Origin: Ruegeria discodermiae
Lineage (GTDB): Bacteria; Pseudomonadota; Alphaproteobacteria; Rhodobacterales; Rhodobacteraceae
Length of the DNA stretch: 64,000 bases
Direction: 5' to 3'
Assembly: GCF_030758345.1 (NCBI RefSeq)
Contig: NZ_JAVAMO010000002.1
Location: 62,001 to 126,000 of the forward strand
Shown here: positions 8,158 to 15,371 of the stretch, piece by piece
How positions within the stretch are numbered: position 1 is the first letter of the stretch
Layout: each line of letters opens with the position of its first letter
Notes under the pieces: generated by a model
Seen by the model: only the letters and a program-made list of their open reading frames with translations
Told to the model about the DNA's origin: nothing
Database searches by the model: none
Program-made: the position numbers and the translations under genes

Positions 8158-8256
8158 ATGGCATGGACCAAGCCCATCATCCGCGAAATCGAGTGCGGTA
8201 TGGAAATCAACATGTATGGCCCCGACAGCGATGAAGAGCGCGAAGGCCTGATCTGA
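8158..8256 (+). CDS. pqqA: PQQ precursor peptide PqqA
   Basis: A 32-residue peptide that begins MAWTKPIIREIECGMEINMY. It is the ribosomally made precursor of pyrroloquinoline quinone. The conserved Glu-x3-Tyr pair, here Glu16 and Tyr20, supplies all the atoms of PQQ after cross-linking by PqqE. The start is fixed by AGGAGGA at 8144-8150, seven bases before the ATG. The tail after the tyrosine (GPDSDEEREGLI) is acidic and somewhat long for the family. pqqB follows after 25 bases. Confidence 0.96.
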   Translation: MAWTKPIIREIECGMEINMYGPDSDEEREGLI

Positions 8257-8281
8257 TCGCGGTTGCAGCGCCAAGTCTGAC

Positions 8282-9178
8282 ATGACGTTGCGCGCGCGCA
8301 TACTTGGGGCTGCTGCCGGTGGTGGATTGCCCCAGTGGAATTGCGGGTGCGACAATTGTAACTTGGCTCGGGCCGGGAAAATTCCGGCTCAAACCCAATC
8401 GTCACTCGCAGTTACTGTGGACGGCCTGAACTGGGCCGTCCTGAACGCGTCTCCGGATATCCGTATCCAGCTGTCGCAGGCCCCCTCTCTCTTTCCAACT
8501 GGCTTGCGGCAGCTTCCCCTGTCGTCAGTACTGGTCACCAATGGTGATATCGACCATGTGGCGGGTTTATTGACGCTCAGGGAAATGCAGGCTTTCAAAC
8601 TATTCGCGACGGCGGGCATCCATGAGGTGCTGGCAGAGAACCCGATTTTTGAAGCCTTGAACAGCGCGGTTGTGGATCGGGTATCCATTGCCCTGGATAA
8701 ACCATTTGAACTTGTGCCCGGTCTGATCGCGACCCTGTTTCCGGTTCCGGGCAAGGTGCCGCTATACTTGGAGGGCGAGACCGTGCAGACCGATATGATC
8801 GGCGAACAGACGGTTGGTGTCGCGCTGCAATCACAGGACAGCACCGCGTATTACATCCCCGGATGTGCCGCTCTGACGCCGGAGTTGCGGGACCGTCTCA
8901 AGGGGGCGGATTTGCTCTTTTTTGATGGTACCCTCTGGACCGATGACGAGATGGTGCGCGCCGGGCTAAGCCAGAAGACCGGCAAGCGCATGGGGCATAT
9001 GTCGATGGACAGCCCCGACGGGTCGATCGCGGCCTTTTCGGATATCGACATCGCTCGGAAAGTTTTTGTGCATATGAACAACACCAACCCCGTTCTGCGA
9101 CCCGACAGCGACGAGGGTGCGCAGGCCCGCGCCGCAGGATGGACCATCGGGCAGGACGGAATGGAGATCACGCTATGA
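8282..9178 (+). CDS. pqqB: PQQ biosynthesis protein PqqB
   Basis: A 298-residue metallo-beta-lactamase-fold protein with the PqqB hallmarks AAGGGLPQWNCGCDNC near the N terminus and NGDIDHVAGLLTLRE in the middle. PqqB hydroxylates the tyrosine of the processed, cross-linked Glu-Tyr intermediate in the cytosol. It is the second gene of pqqABCDE and its stop overlaps the pqqC start by ATGA. Length is normal for the family (about 300 residues). Confidence 0.97.
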   Translation: MTLRARILGAAAGGGLPQWNCGCDNCNLARAGKIPAQTQSSLAVTVDGLNWAVLNASPDIRIQLSQAPSLFPTGLRQLPLSSVLVTNGDIDHVAGLLTLREMQAFKLFATAGIHEVLAENPIFEALNSAVVDRVSIALDKPFELVPGLIATLFPVPGKVPLYLEGETVQTDMIGEQTVGVALQSQDSTAYYIPGCAALTPELRDRLKGADLLFFDGTLWTDDEMVRAGLSQKTGKRMGHMSMDSPDGSIAAFSDIDIARKVFVHMNNTNPVLRPDSDEGAQARAAGWTIGQDGMEITL

Positions 9179-9936
9179 CCCAAACCCCGACTCCGAGCCG
9201 CGATGCATTCGAGGCAAGGCTGCGCCAGATCGGTGCGGAACGTTATCACGATCTGCACCCGTTCCATCACCGGCTGCATGGCGGCGCTTGCTCCCCGGAT
9301 GAGGTACGCGCTTGGGTCATCAACCGCTATTACTATCAACATTCCATCCCGATGAAGGACGCCGCCTTCATGTCACGGGTCGAAGACCCCGCGTTGCGCC
9401 GTCAATGGCGCTCTCGTATTGAAGACCATGACGGCACCGCCGAAAACGAGGGCGGCATCCGGCGCTGGCTGCGTCTGGCCGAGGCGGTGGGACTGGACCC
9501 CGACTACGTCGCCTCTTGCGAAGGGGTGCTGCCCGCGACCAAATTCGCCGTCGATGCCTATGTTCGGTTTGTGCGGGAGAAGACCCTGCTTGAGGCCGTG
9601 GCTGCCTCGCTGACTGAGCTTTTCGCGCCTAAGATTCATGCCAACCGCATCGAAGGTTTGCTGCAGCATTACGATTTTGCTGATGACAGTTCGCTTTCTT
9701 ACTTCAAAACCCGCCTGAAAGAAGCGCCCAAGGATGTGGCTTTTGGGTTGGCCTGGGTATTGGATCATGCTGACACAGCCGAGAAACAGGACGCCGCTGC
9801 CAAGGCGCTGATCTTCAAGACTGATATTCTCTGGTCGCAACTGGATGCACTTTGGGGGGCTTACGTGGAGCCCGCGCGCATCCCGCCGGGCGCATGGCAG
9901 CCGGGGACCGGGTTGCTCATGCGGCAGGCCTCGTGA
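9175..9936 (+). CDS. pqqC: pyrroloquinoline-quinone synthase PqqC
   Basis: A 253-residue helical oxidase of the TenA-like fold that catalyses the last step of PQQ synthesis, the cofactor-free ring closure and eight-electron oxidation of AHQQ. Recognisable family segments are RYHDLHPFHHRLHGG, WVINRYYYQHSIPMKDA and RIEDHDG. The ATG at 9175 overlaps the pqqB stop; a longer reading from 9139 lies inside pqqB and is rejected. The stop overlaps the pqqD start (TGATG). Confidence 0.97.
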   Translation: MTQTPTPSRDAFEARLRQIGAERYHDLHPFHHRLHGGACSPDEVRAWVINRYYYQHSIPMKDAAFMSRVEDPALRRQWRSRIEDHDGTAENEGGIRRWLRLAEAVGLDPDYVASCEGVLPATKFAVDAYVRFVREKTLLEAVAASLTELFAPKIHANRIEGLLQHYDFADDSSLSYFKTRLKEAPKDVAFGLAWVLDHADTAEKQDAAAKALIFKTDILWSQLDALWGAYVEPARIPPGAWQPGTGLLMRQAS

Positions 9937-10211
9937 TGTTGGCGCAAGAGGTTCCCGCCCTGCCCCGTGGCGTGCGTCTGCACTTTGACAAGGTGCGCGA
10001 GAAATGGGTTCTGCTGGCACCGGAACGCGCCGTGACGCTGGACCAGATCGGCCACGCGATCCTGAGCGAGGTGGATGGCGCGCGCAGCTTTGGGCAGATC
10101 ACCCGCGCTCTCTCTGAGAAATATGATGCCCCCGTCGATCAGATCGCCGAGGACAGCTCCGGCTTTCTGGATGCGTTGCGCAACAGGCGGTTTCTGGACG
10201 TGACAGCATGA
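9936..10211 (+). CDS. pqqD: PQQ peptide chaperone PqqD
   Basis: A 91-residue member of the RiPP recognition element family. PqqD binds PqqA and presents it to the radical SAM enzyme PqqE. Typical segments are VLLAPERAVTLDQIGHAIL and DQIAEDSSGFLDALRNRRFL. The ATG at 9936 shares one base with the pqqC stop, and the stop overlaps pqqE by ATGA, so translation of the three genes is probably coupled. Confidence 0.95.
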   Translation: MLAQEVPALPRGVRLHFDKVREKWVLLAPERAVTLDQIGHAILSEVDGARSFGQITRALSEKYDAPVDQIAEDSSGFLDALRNRRFLDVTA

Positions 10212-11317
10212 CCGGAATTGCCCCGCCAATTGCGATGCTGGCCGAACTGACCCATCGCTGTCCGCTATCCTGTCCCTACTGCTCAAACCCGGTCGAGATG
10301 GCCTTGCAGGAAAGCGAGCTGGATACCGATACCTGGGTCCGGGTGTTTCAGGAGGCTGCGGCGCTTGGCGTCCTGCAATTGCACCTGTCGGGCGGCGAGC
10401 CGGCATCGCGCCGCGATCTCGTGACGCTGGTGCAGGCAGCGCGCGATGCGGGGCTTTATACCAACCTGATCACTTCTGCCATAGGTCTAACCGAACGGCG
10501 GCTGGCTGAGTTGGATGCGGCGGGGCTCGATCACGTGCAACTGTCATTGCAGGGCACGGATGCAGACATGGCCGACCGTGTCGGCGGCTATCGTGGCGGT
10601 TTCAAGCGCAAGATGCAGACGGTGGAATGGATCAACCGGATCGGCTTTCCGCTGACCCTGAATTTCGTATTGCACCGACATAACGCGCATCAATTGGAAC
10701 GCGCGCTGGAGATGGCACTGGAGATGGGCGCGCGGCGGATCGAGGTTGCAACCGTGCAGTTCCACGGCTGGGCACTTAAAAACCGCGACGCGCTGATGCC
10801 GACTCGCGCGCAGGCACGGGCGGTGACCCGGCAGGTCGAGGCCGCCCGCAAGGCTCACAAGGGCACGCTGGTCATCGACTACGTCCCGGCGGATTATCAC
10901 GACGATTATCCCAAACGCTGCATGGGTGGCTGGGGCTCGACGGGGCTGAACGTGGCCCCAGACGGGCAGGTTCTGCCGTGTCATGCGGCGCAATCCATCC
11001 CGCATCTGCGCTTTGATCGGGTGCAGGACAAGCCTCTGGCCGAGATTTGGCACAATAGCTCTGCCTTCAACGCCTATCGCGGCACTGACTGGATGGCCGA
11101 ACCTTGTCGCAGTTGCGAGCGCAAGACCGTGGATTTTGGCGGTTGCCGGTGTCAGGCGATGGCTATCGTGGGCGATGCCAGTGCGACCGATCCGGTCTGC
11201 ATCAAATCCCCGCACCACAAGGCGCTACAGGCGCAGGCTGACGATCATGCTGCTCAGGGTGATGCGCCCTTTGTCCATCGAACTGCACCAGGCGCGGCGC
11301 GCGAACCTGCGGAATAG
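10208..11317 (+). CDS. pqqE: PqqA peptide cyclase PqqE (radical SAM)
   Basis: A 369-residue radical SAM enzyme that joins the Glu and Tyr side chains of PqqA. The SAM-binding cluster motif Cys-x3-Cys-x2-Cys is seen in HRCPLSCPYCSNP near residue 18-25, with the GGEPASR loop after it. The C-terminal SPASM-type cysteines for auxiliary clusters are visible in KRCMGGWG, QVLPCHAA, EPCRSCERK and GGCRCQ. It is the last pqq gene and converges with the ABC ATPase six bases away. No pqqF or pqqG protease is in the window. Confidence 0.97.
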   Translation: MTGIAPPIAMLAELTHRCPLSCPYCSNPVEMALQESELDTDTWVRVFQEAAALGVLQLHLSGGEPASRRDLVTLVQAARDAGLYTNLITSAIGLTERRLAELDAAGLDHVQLSLQGTDADMADRVGGYRGGFKRKMQTVEWINRIGFPLTLNFVLHRHNAHQLERALEMALEMGARRIEVATVQFHGWALKNRDALMPTRAQARAVTRQVEAARKAHKGTLVIDYVPADYHDDYPKRCMGGWGSTGLNVAPDGQVLPCHAAQSIPHLRFDRVQDKPLAEIWHNSSAFNAYRGTDWMAEPCRSCERKTVDFGGCRCQAMAIVGDASATDPVCIKSPHHKALQAQADDHAAQGDAPFVHRTAPGAAREPAE

Positions 11318-11323
11318 CGCGAG

Positions 11324-11932
11324 CTATCCCAGAACCGCACCGTCTGGTCCTGCCTTCAAACTGAGAACCCGATCTGCCAGCCGCTCGGCCTCGGCCTGCG
11401 CATGGGTGACAAACAGCGTGGCTGGGCGGTGTTGTGCGATCAGGTCTTCGGTAAGCGACAGCATGGTTTCAGCCGTGTCCTTGTCGAGCGAGACAAAAGG
11501 CTCATCCATGATCAGCAACTCGGGACGCCCCACAAAGGCGCGGGCCAGCGACAAGCGGCGCTGTTGGCCGAGCGAAAGCTGACCGGGAAAAAGCGTCTCT
11601 TTCCCCGCCAGCCCGACCCGGTCGAGCGCAGCGAGCGCATCGTTCCGGTCGAGGTCCGGGTGAACCAGCAGCAGATTGTCGAGCGCGGACCGCCAGGGCA
11701 GCAGCGTGGGTTCCTGAAACACGATGGCCTGCCGGTCGGGTCGTGCGACATGCCCGTCATAGTCCCGGTCGATCCCTGCGATCAGGCGCAGCAGTGTCGT
11801 TTTACCAATACCCGAGGGGCCGATTAGGGCCACCGTTTCACCCGCTGCGATCTGAAACGCGACGCGGCGCAGCACCGGCGTCGGGCCGAAGCGCTTGGCC
11901 TCTATTTCCACGCGGATCACGCGCGCCTCCAT
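11324..11932 (-). CDS. ABC transporter ATP-binding protein (nitrate/sulfonate/taurine type)
   Basis: A 202-residue ATPase with Walker A GPSGIGKTT, signature LSLGQQRRLSLARAF and Walker B LLIMDEPFVSLD. Its Q-loop region (VFQEPTLLPWRSALDN) is that of the SsuB/TauB/NrtD group, which works with NMT1-type binding proteins. The start at 11932 is chosen to limit overlap with the permease; 11971 is possible. It is last in a seven-gene minus operon starting with the PedB-like protein, so its cargo may relate to the quinoprotein system rather than to sulfonates. Confidence 0.88.
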   Translation of the reverse strand: MEARVIRVEIEAKRFGPTPVLRRVAFQIAAGETVALIGPSGIGKTTLLRLIAGIDRDYDGHVARPDRQAIVFQEPTLLPWRSALDNLLLVHPDLDRNDALAALDRVGLAGKETLFPGQLSLGQQRRLSLARAFVGRPELLIMDEPFVSLDKDTAETMLSLTEDLIAQHRPATLFVTHAQAEAERLADRVLSLKAGPDGAVLG

Positions 11933-12666
11933 CGGCGGGCCTGCCGTTCCCACGGTTGCAGGATCAACCATTCGATCAGCAACATCACGCAGATGAAGGA
12001 CAGGGCATAGACCAGCACCATCCCGACATCAAAGAGCTGGAAATAGAGATGTATCTGAAACCCGACACCCGAGGAGCGCCCGAGGAATTCAACCACCAGC
12101 ACGATCTTCCAGATCAGGGACAGGCCGGAACGAGCTGCCGCCGCGATGAACGGGGCCAGTTGCGGCGCGATCACATGGCGCATCCGCACCCACCAGGACA
12201 GTCGATAGACCTTTGCCATCGCGTCCAGATCCGGGTCCAGCGCCCTACCCCCTTCGCGCAGGATGGTAGCGACATTGGGCACCTTGTTGAGCGTGACGGC
12301 GGTGATGGCTGCGGCCTCGGTCAGCCCGATCCAGAGGTAGCAGAGCACGATCAACACCAGCGCGGGCAGGTTCAGAAAGACCACCAGCCAGGGATCGAGC
12401 CATTGGTTCACCCGATCGGACCGGCCCATGGCCAGACCGATCATAGTGCCCAGCGTCATCGCAAGCACAAAGGCCCAGGCCACGCGGATCAGCGTCGCGC
12501 CCAGATTGCGCTGCAACTCGCCCGAGGCCAGTTCCTGACCGAATCTCGGGACGAGATCCCAAGGCGGCGGCAGGATTTGCGCATCATTGGTCAGCAGTGC
12601 GGCAACAACCCAAAGCGACAGCAAACCCGCAATCGACAAGACAGGCGTGAGGCGCGCGTCCTGCAT
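11917..12666 (-). CDS. ABC transporter permease (SsuC/TauC type)
   Basis: A 249-residue permease with five or six membrane helices and the EAA loop typical of the binding-protein-dependent BPD_transp_1 family (AKVYRLSWWVRMRHVIAPQLAPF). It lies six bases after the binding protein gene and overlaps the ATPase gene, so the three make one importer. Substrate is not visible from sequence. Confidence 0.9.
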   Translation of the reverse strand: MQDARLTPVLSIAGLLSLWVVAALLTNDAQILPPPWDLVPRFGQELASGELQRNLGATLIRVAWAFVLAMTLGTMIGLAMGRSDRVNQWLDPWLVVFLNLPALVLIVLCYLWIGLTEAAAITAVTLNKVPNVATILREGGRALDPDLDAMAKVYRLSWWVRMRHVIAPQLAPFIAAAARSGLSLIWKIVLVVEFLGRSSGVGFQIHLYFQLFDVGMVLVYALSFICVMLLIEWLILQPWERQARRWRRA

Positions 12667-12672
12667 GCGCCC

Positions 12673-13638
12673 CTATTCCACGGTCGCAAACAGGCCCGTT
12701 GGCACCGAGGTCGCATCGCCCACAAGATCGGGGCCGCCCAATTCGGCCATCAGCGCCAGCATCTTGTCCGCAGCTGCCTGATCCACCGGACCGCGCGCCG
12801 GGATGCCTGCGATCCAGTCCGAGCGCAACTGCTCGAACTGCGCATCAGTCTTGGCGTTCATCCGGGGGCGGATCGCCTCCCAGGCCTCGGGTGAGTTGGC
12901 CAGCAACTCCTTGGCCTCGCGGCTGGCGTCAAAGAAACTCTGCGCCAGATCGGGATGTTGGCTCAGGAAACTGTCCTTGAAGTAATAGCCCAATAGCGGG
13001 GTTTCTGCGTCAAGACCAAGTGCTGCGCCTGCCTGTTCGACCGAGATCAACTCTTTCATGCCGGAGGCTTTCATCTTGGCCAGAAAGTGCCAGAAATTGA
13101 TCGCCCCGGCATAGTCACCACCCAGCGCCGATTTGAAGATCAGCGGCGGCGCGCCAAAGACCTGTTCGGTCTCGGCCTTCAGGTCCATGCCGTATTGCTG
13201 CGCCGCATAGGCCCGCAGGATCAGCCAGGACTTGTCCAGCGGCCCGCCCGCGATGCCAATTTTGCCACCGGCAAGGTCCTGTAGGGTGGTCGCGGTGCTG
13301 TCGCCGGGCACCACCACGCCGCCAACCGCCTTGGAATAGGGAATGAACACGTAATCCTTGCCCGCCGCCCGCTGCCGCGCGACCCAGATCCAGTCGGCAA
13401 CGGCCATGTCCGCCTCATCGCCCTCGACCGCGATACGGGTCGCACCATTATCGGCGAAGGGCTGAACCTCCAGCGTGAAGCCATGCTTTTTGTCCAGCCC
13501 GTTTTCGATGATCGTTGCCAGTTCCCAGTTCACCGTCCCGATCTTCAGGACGGCGGCGCGGATCACCGGGTCGCTCTGTGCCGACACCGCTCCGGCCCAA
13601 AAGGCCAAGGCGGTGCAGAGGGCGATGAGAGTCCTCAT
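12673..13638 (-). CDS. ABC transporter substrate-binding protein (NMT1/SsuA-like)
   Basis: A 321-residue periplasmic protein with signal peptide MRTLIALCTALAFWAGAVSA. The fold-specific pieces IRAAVLKIGTVNWELATII, DMAVADWIWVARQRAAGKD and GGKIGIAGGPLDKSWL match the NMT1/nitrate-sulfonate binding family. In this operon it follows a PQQ-system binding protein, a beta-propeller, a cupredoxin-like protein and an acidic PepSY protein. A role in capturing a metal-ligand complex or another quinoprotein-related solute is an inference; sulfonate or pyrimidine uptake remains possible. Confidence 0.88.
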   Translation of the reverse strand: MRTLIALCTALAFWAGAVSAQSDPVIRAAVLKIGTVNWELATIIENGLDKKHGFTLEVQPFADNGATRIAVEGDEADMAVADWIWVARQRAAGKDYVFIPYSKAVGGVVVPGDSTATTLQDLAGGKIGIAGGPLDKSWLILRAYAAQQYGMDLKAETEQVFGAPPLIFKSALGGDYAGAINFWHFLAKMKASGMKELISVEQAGAALGLDAETPLLGYYFKDSFLSQHPDLAQSFFDASREAKELLANSPEAWEAIRPRMNAKTDAQFEQLRSDWIAGIPARGPVDQAAADKMLALMAELGGPDLVGDATSVPTGLFATVE

Positions 13639-13664
13639 GTGTTATCCCCCGTTTCAGGTTGCGC

Positions 13665-13916
13665 TTACTCCGCCCTGCGGCTCACCTCGTTGAGGTCCTT
13701 GTCCAGCTTGATATCAAACTGGTCGCCGCCCTTGCAAATGACGTCATCCAGATCATAGCCATCGTCCTCCACCTCGATGTCGTCTGGGTCCATCTGGCAC
13801 TCGATCGAGGCGAGATAGGCTTCGATCTTGCCGACGGTTTCCGCGTCGGGGGCGTCGCTTGCCAGAGCTGGCGAGGCAACAAGGGCGGCAATTGCCAGAA
13901 CAATGATCTGTTTCAT
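13665..13916 (-). CDS. small secreted acidic PepSY-domain protein
   Basis: An 83-residue protein: signal peptide MKQIIVLAIAALVASPALA, then about 64 mature residues. The mature part has 14 Asp and 7 Glu against 6 Lys/Arg. The segment IEVEDDGYDLDDVICKGGD followed by FDIKLDKDLNEV has the strand pattern of a PepSY domain. Two cysteines, mature positions 21 and 42, could pair. The ATG at 13916 is preceded by AAAGGAAA; an upstream start at 13934 is less likely. The gene sits between a cupredoxin-like protein and an ABC binding protein inside the PedB/PedA2 operon. LanPepSY of Methylobacillus is a lanthanide-binding periplasmic PepSY protein, so lanthanide binding is a reasonable inference here, not shown. 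Confidence 0.82.
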   Translation of the reverse strand: MKQIIVLAIAALVASPALASDAPDAETVGKIEAYLASIECQMDPDDIEVEDDGYDLDDVICKGGDQFDIKLDKDLNEVSRRAE

Positions 13917-13930
13917 GATTTTTCCTTTCG

Positions 13931-14368
13931 TCATTGAATGCTGATGGTCACGCTTTGCGAGTCGCCGGTGGAACCGGGAATCCGGATTTCATGGCGGCCG
14001 GGCTTGATCGCGATGAATGACAGTTCCGCGACACCGGCCTTGTCAAACTCGATACTGTCCACCGCCATAGGGCGGATTTCGATCTTGTTGATCACGATCT
14101 CGTTCATCCAGATCGCGCGGAAAAAGGAAGGGCCTTCGATAGCCAACTCAGCCGAACCGTCTGCGGTAATCTCAAGTTTGTAATAAGCACCCGATTGCAG
14201 CACCACATCCTCGCCCAGTGGCTGGCCCGACGCCAGCGTCAGCTTGATCGTCTCGCCTCGGTTGCATTTGGCCAGAAGCCCCGCAAAACCCAGATCGTCG
14301 CAGAGCGGTGTGGCGGCCACTGGCCCGCCCAAAGTTGCGGCCAGCGCCGCGATCATCAGTTTCTTCAT
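13931..14368 (-). CDS. secreted cupredoxin-like protein of unknown function
   Basis: A 145-residue protein with signal peptide MKKLMIAALAATLGGPVAA. The mature part is rich in predicted beta strands (YYKLEITADGSAELAIEGP, GVAELSFIAIKPGRHEIRIP) and resembles a cupredoxin sandwich, but the usual copper ligands are not evident: only two cysteines (CDD and AKCN), both near the N terminus, and one late His. The ATG at 14368 has GGAGGGA six bases upstream. It lies between the beta-propeller and PepSY genes, suggesting a periplasmic accessory role in the same transport or quinoprotein system. Confidence 0.72.
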   Translation of the reverse strand: MKKLMIAALAATLGGPVAATPLCDDLGFAGLLAKCNRGETIKLTLASGQPLGEDVVLQSGAYYKLEITADGSAELAIEGPSFFRAIWMNEIVINKIEIRPMAVDSIEFDKAGVAELSFIAIKPGRHEIRIPGSTGDSQSVTISIQ

Positions 14369-14387
14369 CAAATTCCCTCCCGGAAAA

Positions 14388-15359
14388 TCACTCAATAGTC
14401 ACCACGCCCCAGGGCTGTTGCCCCACCTGTACCGATTTGATCGCCTTTTCGGCGGCCACATCGATTACGGTGATGTCGTTGGAATTGCCATTTGTCGTCA
14501 GCAGATACTTCTCATCCGGCGTGAAATCGAGTTGCCAGACGCGCTGCCCGACAAGGATATAATCCAGCACCTCAAGGCTTTGCGCGTCCACCACCGCAAC
14601 GCGGTTGGCCGGTCCCAGCGCCACAAAGAGCCGCGTGCCGTCCGAGGTCACCTTGGCCCCTACCGGCTGCAGCCATTCGGGTTGCACGCCCGGCACCTCA
14701 AAGCCGATCTTGCCCACCACCGTCGGCGCGCCGTCGGCGTCGATATCCATCACCGTCACGGTGCCGCCGATCTCGGAGGTCACGAAGAGCCGCGAGCCGT
14801 CGGCGGTGTATTGGGCATAGCGCGGGCGCTGATCAACCAGCACATTGTGCTTGATCTCGTAATCCTCGGTCGAGATGAAGTGCGCCATATTCGTCGTCTC
14901 GGACGTGTTGACCACAAATTTCGAATCCGGGCTGATGCCCATGCCTTCGGGCTCCACACCAACGGGCACTTCGGCCAGGATGGTGCGGGTTTCGGTATCG
15001 GTCACCGTGACCAGATTGTCGTCTTCATTGGCGATGTAGAGCCGCTTGCCCGAAGGTTCGATCACGAACAGCTCCGGATCGGGGCCTGAGGGCAGGCTGG
15101 GCAGTTCCTCATAGGTCGAGGTGTCAAAAACCTTCACGATATTGTCGTCAGACGCACAGACATAGAGCTTGGTGCCATCCGGGCTGACAGTGATCCCGCG
15201 CGGTCGGTTGCCGCCGGGAAACTCGGTGATCACCTCCCAAGTCTCAGTGTCGAGCACGGTGATCGTGTTGCCCCGCTCGTTCGAAACAAAGGCTTTGCCC
15301 GCAAGGGCCGGACCGGCGATCAGCGCAGCCAGGGCGGTGGACAGGAACAGGGATTTCAT
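14388..15359 (-). CDS. PQQ-associated YVTN beta-propeller protein (PedA2-like)
   Basis: A 323-residue secreted protein (signal MKSLFLSTALAALIAGPALA) made of about seven repeats of the type VTVTDTETRTILAEVPVG, each with DxxTxxV and PxG segments, giving a YVTN/Nhl beta-propeller. This is the beta-propeller found with PQQ-dependent catabolism (TIGR03866 type), PedA2 in Pseudomonas putida, where the pedA1A2BC operon supports lanthanide use. The ATG at 15359 has GGAG six bases upstream. It directly follows the PedB-like binding protein gene (12 bases). Confidence 0.9.
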   Translation of the reverse strand: MKSLFLSTALAALIAGPALAGKAFVSNERGNTITVLDTETWEVITEFPGGNRPRGITVSPDGTKLYVCASDDNIVKVFDTSTYEELPSLPSGPDPELFVIEPSGKRLYIANEDDNLVTVTDTETRTILAEVPVGVEPEGMGISPDSKFVVNTSETTNMAHFISTEDYEIKHNVLVDQRPRYAQYTADGSRLFVTSEIGGTVTVMDIDADGAPTVVGKIGFEVPGVQPEWLQPVGAKVTSDGTRLFVALGPANRVAVVDAQSLEVLDYILVGQRVWQLDFTPDEKYLLTTNGNSNDITVIDVAAEKAIKSVQVGQQPWGVVTIE

Positions 15360-15371
15360 ACGCATCTCCAC

